Source: Pseudeuparius sepicola (Eukaryota; Arthropoda; Insecta; Coleoptera; Anthribidae). From it: DNA of 64,000 bases. Position numbers and translations under genes: made by a program. Below, piece after piece: positions 56,543 to 64,000 of this stretch (within the stretch, counting starts at the first letter, position 1; each line of letters opens with the position of its first letter). The stretch spans positions 32,059,453-32,123,452 of the forward strand of contig OY987306.1 of the NCBI GenBank assembly GCA_963920635.1. The letters run 5' to 3'. The notes beneath the pieces are model-generated. The model made no database searches, was not told where the DNA came from, and was given only the letters and a program-made list of their open reading frames with translations.

Positions 56543-56927
56543 ATCAAATATCATCTTCAGTTTTCATATAAAGAAAAAATCAATGATACCAAAAAATTGC
56601 TTGAATAAAAAAATAAATAAACAATCGTGTGTAAATGACGAATATACCCCAGCAAAGTGCAGTGCTTCCATTGTCTCGAGAGACTATATTAATTCAGTCT
56701 TTTTTTGTTCATCGAATGAGCAAAGAACAATAGTAGGTATATGGCCGCAATTGCCTACCACTCAAGTTATTACTGCCTACACACTGGACCTTCTAGATGA
56801 AAAGGTAACACGTCGACGACGAATGTCATTTGCATACGATTTGGAGCAACTCATATTATGCTCTCTGTTACATGCTGCCCAGTGGTGGGTAACGAAAACA
56901 CTTGGTAAATCTACAATTTGTTGTCTC
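56543..56927 (+). other. Spacer with an open frame of unknown nature
   Basis: A 131-codon frame starts at 56,583 (MIPKNCLNKKINK, later GIWPQLPTTQV and SFAYDLEQLILCSLLHAAQW) and runs into the TIR of copy 3. Composition is protein-like in the second half, but I recognise no family. It could be a fragment of a host gene or of an older transposon. Confidence 0.25.
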
Positions 56928-57852
56928 CAGGGACTCTTTGAAATAAGGGGACCCAGCGTGTCACAGTCTATCACATAGAAAAAGTGAAGCCTTGAGGGGA
57001 AGTTTGTTTTCTGTTGACTCCAAGGAGACCACAAGGAGGCTGATACAAGGTTATGTTATATGTTAGTATCCAACTGCCATTAGGTTTTATGTGACATATC
57101 AGTGCTAGATTCTAAAGGAGGCAAAATATTTCCCATCATAATTCACAATTTTTAACTGTTCTAACTTCCAGATATTCAGATGTGTCGATTAAAGGTAATG
57201 CGGCCGCCTGTAGTAGTCCCAATAATTGCAACCAGATTTTTTTTGTATCACCTTTAGTAATCCTACAATTCCCATTGCATGGGCATTACGTATAAGTAAG
57301 TAGGTAGTTCAAAACAAAAATCGTATTTCGAAAATTTTAAATTATTAAGCAGGTAACTTCAGTCAGGTATTTTTTTAAAGAGTTTTTATCTACGACTAAA
57401 AGTTTATTTTAAGTTTGTGAGGTACCTTGGGAGAGAAATAAAATTAAATTTTTTTTATATTGAACACCGAGAAAAACTACATCATTAGAACTACTAGATC
57501 TAATCTTATTAGTCCATCCCGAAATCTGTGAATGTTCTTTGGGTAGATACATTCAACAAGGGAAGAAAGTTCAAGTATTCATATTACAAATGGATTGAGG
57601 AACCTGGTAACAAGGTGCAATAGCGACAAATTCTTAAATAAGCAAAATCGGCACTACTGACTTACCATACTTATTACTTCAATTCGTGGAAATAATTGCT
57701 GGAAATCAATTTCAACTATAAAATAAATTTCTTTCATTTGACAGTTGCCACATTCTGCACTTGTATACACAAAATTGTCAAGTCTAATTTTTAGAAATCA
57801 TGGAAATCATTATTAATTTTTACTAACAATCAAAGTACCTGTTATATTCATA

Positions 57853-59461
57853 CACTCACCGGCACGAAAAACGGAGCACCTATAATTTTTATTTAAAAAA
57901 TGTAAAATTTTAATACTTTGCAATGGTTTATTATTATAATAAGTTAAAAGCAAACAACAACATGTTTTAAGTAATATCTAACAACAATTAAACGTTTATT
58001 TGAAAAGCAAGACTAGACTGTTTTGAATAAAAATTTCCAAAAATTAAAAAGTACACAAGTCTTAGTTGGCCATGACTTTTCTTTTGTTTTTATTGTTTTG
58101 ACAAGTCTGAGTTTAAAGAAGTGAAACAGTTCAAAGCTGTACTGCGTTTATTTAAGGTAAAAATATGGCTGTTAATCCTGAAACAGCGGCTGCTATTGTT
58201 GCGTTGCTTCAAGACGGAAGAACTGAGCGATATGTTGCCCAACAATATGCCGTATCCAATAGCACTGTGCACCGTATTTATACACGTTTTTTGGAAACTA
58301 GAGCTTACACCAGACGACCTGGAACTGGTCCCCAACGAAAAACTAACGCTCATGATGATCGCTTCATCCTCTTGCAAAGTCTACGAGATCGTCGTGCTAC
58401 AGCTGTAGAAATCAGAAATAGACTTCATCATGTTCGGAATACCAATGTAAGCGAACGTACAGTTAGACGAAGACTTGGAGAAGCCAATCTTACCAGTCGT
58501 AGACCTGCAACAGGTCCAGAGCTTCTTAGGCGTCATCGTGTTGCGCGACTTCGGTTTACCAGAAATCATGAGCACTGGGGTGAAAATGATTGGGGGCGAA
58601 TTTTATTTACTGATGAGTCCATGTTTAGCCTGCGATCTCCAGATGGTCGCGAGAGAGTATGGCGAAGACCACAAAAGCGTTTTGCAGAATGTACCTTCAG
58701 TCCTAGAGTAGGATACCAAGGAGGTTCAGTAATGGTGTGGGCTGGAATTTCTCTGGAGGCACACACTGAGTTGTACATCGTTCCAAGAGGCTCCTTAACT
58801 GCTGCCAGGTACATTGATGAAATTCTCCAAGATTTTGTTGTCCCGTATGTTGATTTTATTGGAAATAACTTTCTTCTGATGCATGATAATGCCAGACCTC
58901 ATACCGCAAGAATCACTCAACAGTATTTAAATGATGTAAACATTCCTGTTTTGGAGTGGCCAGCGTTAAGTCCAGATGCGAACCCGATTGAACATGTTTG
59001 GGACATGCTTGGGCGAAGAATGCGAAGTCGTGTTCCTGCTCCTTTAACCATAAATCAGTTGAAACAAGCTCTTTTAGAGGAATGGGACCTTATTCCTCAA
59101 GAGGACATTCGCCATTTGATTTTAGGCATGCCACGGAGAATGCATGCAATCATTCGAGCTCGCGGGGGTAATACCCGTTATTAAAAATGCTCCTCATTAG
59201 TTTTTGCTCAAAAATCGTTTAAGTTTTGATTCATTTAAGGACATTTTGCCACAACACCAATGTGGGTTTATCGTTCTAATTTTTTAAATTGTAACAAAAG
59301 TTTTTATTTAAAAAAAAAGCGCCCAATTGTTATTAGAAATTACTTAAAACATGTTGTTGTTTGCGTTTAACTTATTATAATCATAAACCATCGCAAAATA
59401 TTAAAATTTCACATTTTTTAAATAAAATTTGTAAGTGCTCCGTTTTTCGTGCCGGTGAGTG
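57853..59461 (+). mobile_element. Tc1-like transposon, apparently complete
   Basis: CACTCACCGGCACGAAAAAC (27 identical terminal bases in all) and its inverse bound 1,609 bases with TA on each side (57,851-57,852, 59,462-59,463). Inverted similarity continues ~135 bases inwards at 85-90% (for example AAGCAAACAACAACATGTTT). The empty target (AGAATCTATGAATATAAC) is present at 47,226 and 55,672. An intact transposase lies inside. Confidence 0.95.
58165..59184 (+). CDS. Tc1-like transposase (DD34E), intact
   Basis: 339 residues without a stop or frameshift. An N-terminal helix-turn-helix pair (ERYVAQQYAVSNSTVHRIY at 21-39; SERTVRRRL at 96-104) binds the TIRs. The catalytic triad is D150 (in LFTDES), D241 (in MHDNARPH) and E276 (in PDANPIEHVWDMLGRR), with 34 residues between the last two: the DD34E signature of Tc1. 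The enzyme cuts and joins DNA at TA dinucleotides in the nucleus. The length is that of active Tc1 transposases (~340). The ATG at 58,165 follows a ~310-base 5' region that includes the TIR. Intactness implies recent arrival or activity. Confidence 0.95.
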   Translation: MAVNPETAAAIVALLQDGRTERYVAQQYAVSNSTVHRIYTRFLETRAYTRRPGTGPQRKTNAHDDRFILLQSLRDRRATAVEIRNRLHHVRNTNVSERTVRRRLGEANLTSRRPATGPELLRRHRVARLRFTRNHEHWGENDWGRILFTDESMFSLRSPDGRERVWRRPQKRFAECTFSPRVGYQGGSVMVWAGISLEAHTELYIVPRGSLTAARYIDEILQDFVVPYVDFIGNNFLLMHDNARPHTARITQQYLNDVNIPVLEWPALSPDANPIEHVWDMLGRRMRSRVPAPLTINQLKQALLEEWDLIPQEDIRHLILGMPRRMHAIIRARGGNTRY

Positions 59462-59584
59462 TAGATTCTCCAATAAAATGGCATACTTGGCATCACTGAT
59501 ACCATTAGAACGAGGAAAGAGTAGGCCTCACTTTGGAAAGTAGAATGCTGGGTCCCCTTACTTTAAAGAGTCCCTGGTTGTCTC

Positions 59585-60255
59585 CAATGCCCACTACACA
59601 AAATACTCACCCCTCAACCATCAAAATCTTCGGCGATCTTCTCAATAGAGGCACCTACCCACATGTCCACGGCTCGGCGAACGACTCGACTCGACGAAAA
59701 TCTCGGCAAACATCATCAGCGTAGGCCGTGGATGCCCGCAGAGGTTATGTGAGACATAACTAACCGCTTCATATATTTGTCGCAGAGAGCGGGAATGGGA
59801 ATCTTCAGCAGAAACACAGAAACCTTACCGGTTACAAGCGCGAGTCGCATGCATGGTTATATACTGTGCGTTCGCAAAGCGGCTAGACATGAGTTGCCGA
59901 GGTTGAAATCAGGTGGTGCAAGGTGCAATCGTACCTCTCGGATAAATAACAAAGGCGTAGATCCGAGCAGGCCGTACACATGACGTACTGGTGACGAAAC
60001 AATTGGATACGTCATCATATTTGACAGTGCATGACTGTACATGGTTATTCATATAACAAAAAAATGTACCTAAATATGAAAATTGTATAATTCTTTTTTG
60101 CGAATTCAGTTGTGTAAAATTCAAAACAACTACTACGAGAATCAGAGCTTGACTTTGACAGTTTGCATCAGGTGTTAATTGTTGTGTTACCACATCGTGC
60201 TGTAAAGAAAAGATAAATAAACCACGACCACGACATGATTTACCTAACTGAGAGA
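59585..60255. other. Non-coding stretch
   Basis: Moderate GC to about 59,950, then AT-rich. Short frames only, none recognised. Confidence 0.25.
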
Positions 60256-60259
60256 GAAT

Positions 60260-60511
60260 ATGCAGGAAGCAGCCTTATTATACTTCGTGGAAAATCCGAT
60301 ACATTATATTAAAGATGCATCGAGATATTTGCAAATATCATGGAGCTCAGTCCAGAGAGTGTTGAAAATGCATAAGTTTAACTACATTGTTATAGTCCAA
60401 AGCATGAAAGAAAACGTTTCTAAAGAATGCGGGCAGCGTTGCGAGATTTCCTATACGAGTCGTTATTTATTGGCGAATACAAGTTTTATCATATTGAAGC
60501 CGAATTTCTGA
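60260..60511 (+). pseudogene. N-terminal fragment of a mariner-like transposase
   Basis: MQEAALLYFVENPIHYIKDA and then a helix-turn-helix reading LQISWSSVQRVLKMHKFNYI resemble the opening of a widespread arthropod mariner-like transposase group (DUF4817-type: 'ISKSSVQRILKKHKF'). The later residues drift and end at a stop after 83 codons. No catalytic core follows, so this is a relic. Confidence 0.6.
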
Positions 60512-61816
60512 ACTCTGTTATACCGAAAAAATAAAGCTCGCATCACGGGACCACTTACCCATTTTTGCTTATCATTTATTTTTAACGCGGTGTGATAAAA
60601 CACCTATTATATTTTTTCAACATCGTCGCGTCTACCATGGCCTTTGAAATACGGCAACACAGCACTTATACCAAGCAGTCGGCTGATAAAAGCAGTTAGC
60701 CAACGCGTTTTGTGCCTGTTTCTATAGTACGTAAAGTTAACTGCGTATTTGGGCTACCACACAGACCTCATTTTTTAGGCCGCTGGCAAGTTTTTTCCGC
60801 CGGTTCAGAGAGCTCAGTGGCGTTTCGTATGTTCGAGAGTTAACGTGTGCAAAATGAGTTAACAGGGAAGAACGTTGCATTCTCAAGCACGAGAAATAAT
60901 TTCCAATGTTATAAGGGTTTGCCTTCCTCCATAGTCTAAGGCATCACCGTTAAGAATAATATTAACAATAAATTAAATAACAATTGTATGAAAATTAAGT
61001 CAGTGAGTTACACAAAATTGAGCTACGCCCCTGAACTGTGACTAATTCTATAATATTTGCGAGTTCTTCCCCCTTACGTCGCACGCATTCTGCCGTAAGG
61101 AGAACTATATCGCCCAGTTCAAAAACTGTATGAAAATAATAATTATAGAAGGCAAGAATATTGCCGTTTAATGTTGGAGAGGCACTTGTAAATTATCACT
61201 ATAAAGATTGCACTACACTACTATTAACTAACTACTACCATAGAAGAATCTACATTCTTCTATGCTATTACTAGACATTGCTATTCTATCCTACGGTTAT
61301 TACTATTAAAGATTCTATATTGTGTGCTGATGCAGCCACTTTTATAACATGTGGCTTATTTAATAGAAAATAAACGACATTTTATTTCAATTCAACGACA
61401 AGGTCGAACTTCAATAAGTGTTTAGCTAAAAAAAAATTCAACATAAATTCCTGAAACCTCAAATTTGTAACCCCCTGTGGATTCTAAATGACATCGTTGA
61501 TAATATTTTTCGATATTGTCAAAAACAACGGTCCTTTACTCTTGGCGACTAACAAAATTTTTCTAAATTTTTCGAAATACTGAACACCCTGTATAAAAAA
61601 TCAAAAATATTTTAACAGTTTTGAACGTTTGAACGTTCATACGTTATAAAGAGTGGCTTTCGTCGTAAATCGTAAACCCAAGAATAAAAAACTTTTTCCA
61701 TTTATTGTATGTAATCTACATTTTTATAATATTCTCGTAATAATGATTATGTCCGAGATTCAATAATTCAAACGACGATTTGGTGCAAACTATACTAGAA
61801 CAAACATAAACATATA
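60512..61816. other. AT-rich non-coding stretch
   Basis: Contains the micro-palindrome at 61,239 and an ACACCCTGTATA end at about 61,585. No gene recognised. Confidence 0.3.
61239..61264. repeat. Micro-palindrome insertion, 26 bp, direct repeat CTAC/TTAC
   Basis: CATAGAAGAAT-CTAC-ATTCTTCTATG is bounded by CTACTAC (61,232-61,238) and CTATTAC (61,265-61,271), six of seven bases equal. It probably belongs to the same class as the other micro-insertions but is older. Confidence 0.6.
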
Positions 61817-62838
61817 ATATAGGGTGAGTTTTTTCGATGACCACTATGGGGATCTCGGAAACTAGCAGAGCTAGAACAAAGGTTAAATGGGGAAAGAATT
61901 GCAGTTTTGAATGCTCAATCGAATGCCCCTTTTGGATGTTTAAAAAAGTTCATGGTCCACTAGATATTTTGAAAAGAATGATTTTTTTGCTATTTCATCA
62001 GATCTCTGTAGCTCCGTTATTTCTGATTATAACTACAGAAAAACTGTATTTTATAATTAGACATAGGTACTTCAAACTTTCTAATATTTTATTTTTAGCT
62101 GGTAACAAAATGTAACAAAATAAAACAAAAATTAAAAAACTCAAATTCAAATTATTATTATTTTAAAAGGTGTTCAAACAATCCATCATTATTATTTATG
62201 CAAATATTGCATCTTTTTAAAACTGAATTTGTCGCCTTTCTTAGAGAGCGCCTGTCAATACTGGCAGTTGCTTCTAAAACAGCTGCTCTTAATTCAACAA
62301 TTAATTGTCTCATACTTTATTTTGTACTGTCCTTACAGGCAAATAATTATGTGGTGGAGCTCCATCACGATAATTTTTGTTTTATTTTGTTACATTTTGT
62401 TACCAGCTAAAAATAAAATATTTGAAAGTTTGAAGTATGTCTAATTATTATAAAATAGAACGTAATTATGAAAATATTCCATGGCTGACTATGTGATAAT
62501 CAAAAAAAAAATCGGAAATTTAGCCATAGGTATTTTATTTTTTTATAATAACTATGCCGAGTATTATATCTTTGGAAAGCTCAAAAAATGGCCGATTTGA
62601 TAAGGCCATAGCAAACTATGATTTACATTTAAAAAAAACACAAGTTCATTTCATATCTCAAAAATCGCAAACAACATAAAAAAATGGATTAGTTATCTTA
62701 TTAATCTTATCTACAATTTTTGTCTCTACAGTTTTTCTTTATAATCAGAAATAACGGAGCTACAGAGATCTGATGAATTAGCAAAATATCACTCTTCAAA
62801 ATATATAGTGGTCATCGAAATAAACTCACACTGTATAT
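61817..62838. mobile_element. TACAGGGTGAG-family palindromic element with transposase scraps
   Basis: Left end TATAGGGTGAGTTTTTTCGA and right end TCGAAATAAACTCACACTGT. Arms match over ~200-300 bases (TTATTTCTGATTATAA). Nearer the centre there is a second inverted pair, TTTTTAGCTGGTAACAAAAT / ATTTTGTTACCAGCTAAAAA. It is related to 12,221, 20,338 and 40,538. Confidence 0.75.
62158..62381 (-). pseudogene. Mariner-like transposase remnant (deleted core)
   Basis: On -, DGAPPHNYLPVRTVQNKV (the second catalytic D motif of mariner-like enzymes) is followed, one frame off, by VELRAAVLEATASIDRRSLR and ...KRCNICINNNDGLFEHLL-stop, the typical transposase C-terminus. The part with the third catalytic residue is deleted between them. 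This assigns the whole TACAGGGTG-ended palindromic family to a mariner-like lineage. Confidence 0.65.
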
Positions 62839-62839
62839 A

Positions 62840-63865
62840 TCGTTGAAACCAGAAAAATGCGTAGATTTAGAAAATCGAGAAATATACCTAAAGGGTAAAA
62901 TTAAAAAAAAAATAAGGAGGGTGGAATATTATGCGAATAACGCTGTACTTGTGGCAAGGGTCTATTTATTTTACCTACACGTGACTGACACAATATTTCT
63001 TGTCCACCTTTCACCACGTGGGAGTGTTATATGTCAACAAAAAACCGTCAGTGTTTCGCTTCCACGAACTTTAACACGTCTATAAATAATGCATTCGCAT
63101 AGATCTCGCCATCTATAACCGTTTATTGTCAACACTAAAAATCACCGGGCATAATTGAATCCTAGCCGGGCAGTACCCACACTCCTTTTATTTATATACA
63201 TGAGTACGCGAGGTGTTGAGAATGAGAAACAACAGCCGTATACCCATATGCAAATGGTGGCGATCCGTCTGTGTACTTTACGCTTGGCCTGTGCCAGAGT
63301 GACGTATATAATTTATAAGAACAGCGGCGATCATTTGCTGAAAAAGCACCATTTGGTACCAGCGGCGCCGTCAGAGGCACAAAAAGATTTCCCCAGGTTC
63401 GATTATGTTAAATTCCAAGTTGCTCTTTCGGTAAAATGTCGTTCCGGGTAAATTGACACCTAAGTTCAGGCATTAAAAAAGTTTTTACCCTTTGAAAACC
63501 GAGACTTACGTACGCCACTGCCCTGGGAAGATGTACGTATCATACAGTGTGCGTTGCCATTGTTTATTGCCTGCTATTCTGTTATAGATTGCTCGTGCGG
63601 TGCGCTTATTGTACATTAATTCAGTGTAATAACTTACTAAGCACACGGCTATAGCAAGAGGCAATAGAACGAATAAATTTTATACCTTATTGTCCGCCGG
63701 TAATGTATTGTATTGATATCGGCCATATTTCAGAATTATCGACAGCACCATAAGAGACCGGCGCGCGCGCTAAGTTCCGACTTTCTTTTATTGTATATGT
63801 CACTTTCAACCACTTTGTTTCTTCGAAATAATGCCAAAATTGAACTCCTTGACCCCAAAAATGTA
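62840..63865. other. Non-coding stretch
   Basis: Short frames on both strands (63,155-63,451) without recognisable domains. An AGATGGCG core lies on - at about 63,110. Nothing else is supported. Confidence 0.25.
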
Positions 63866-63869
63866 TAAA

Positions 63870-64000
63870 ACGTCATATCACCAAAGTCTAGAAATACTAA
63901 AGTCGGCTCACTTCTTTGATCTCTCGAAAAAGCCGACAATTAATTGCGACCGGTCGTAAATCAGCGTCACCTCGCACGCTTCGCATTTACGAGGGCGACT
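63870..64000. repeat. Dispersed repeat, cut by window edge
   Basis: Second copy of the 49,736-49,866 repeat, in the same orientation; its right end lies outside the window. Confidence 0.75.

Larger units (their letters stand above)
56928..59576 (-). mobile_element. 1.04-kb TIR element, copy 3, interrupted by Tc1, TSD GTTGTCTC
   Basis: CAGGGACTCTTTGAAATAAG and the inverse CTTACTTTAAAGAGTCCCTG bound the element. GTTGTCTC is duplicated exactly at 56,920-56,927 and 59,577-59,584. Removing the Tc1-like insert and its TA duplication leaves 1,038 bases, the length of copy 1 without its micro-insertion. Its orientation is opposite to copies 1 and 2. Confidence 0.9.

Noticed and set aside
58121..58814. 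Other-frame reading frames overlapping the transposase
   Set aside because: Shadows of the 339-codon transposase.
1..64000. CRISPR array, bacterial operon or riboswitch
   Set aside because: Spliced insect genes and eukaryotic transposons throughout; no regularly spaced short repeats with unique spacers.

Overview
This looks like a stretch of a non-dipteran insect chromosome: AT-rich, intron-bearing, and mostly built from DNA-transposon debris. The evidence is one U1A/U2B''-type snRNP gene of the sans-fille kind, one exon of a Knirps-family nuclear receptor (an arthropod group), and an interstitial array of the insect telomere pentamer TTAGG, which flies lack. I cannot name the species. Three host genes are supported. 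(1) On +, a two-exon PH-domain protein related to the N-terminus of OSBP-related proteins 9/10/11 (10,518-15,218). It stops before any sterol-binding domain, and a possible alternative first exon lies in its intron. (2) On -, snf, complete at 214 codons in three coding exons plus a 5'UTR exon (16,943 to about 18,080), convergent with the first gene. (3) On +, a 78-bp exon (40,654-40,731) coding the first zinc finger of a Knirps-family receptor. Its remaining exons are not recognised here, so much of the right-hand half is probably upstream or intronic DNA of that developmental gene.

The rest is layered mobile DNA. It includes an apparently intact Tc1-like transposon (57,853-59,461) nested in a 1.04-kb element, a decayed Penelope-like retroelement (53,190-54,560), a 1.1-kb hAT-like element with a heat-shock-like promoter, two small TIR families (436/440 bp with 8-bp target duplications; 176/186 bp with 5-bp duplications), large palindromic elements (29.3, 39.3, 41.4-43.7 kb and others), a fold-back element with four tandem 250-bp units (8.3-10.0 kb), and mariner-like remnants whose ends read TACAGGGTG. 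A THAP zinc-finger start is carried in both arms of the 41.4-43.7 kb inverted repeat, pointing to P-superfamily transposons.

The most interesting pattern is a set of eight very short palindromic insertions (20-37 bp). Each is flanked by a 7-9 bp direct repeat and has little or nothing inside it except two inverted ends. Two of them carry the terminal sequence of the 1.03-kb family that is present here in full. Their lengths are close to twice the 17-nt stagger known for P-element transposase, so I propose that they are excision footprints of P-superfamily elements, or alternatively ultra-short TIR-only elements. Other points of note are four CTCF-like sites spaced 47-60 bp apart (7.5 kb), a CpG-rich island with nine GGTACC palindromes in under 500 bp (25.56-26.05 kb), and several unique moderately GC-rich blocks that could be cis-regulatory DNA.
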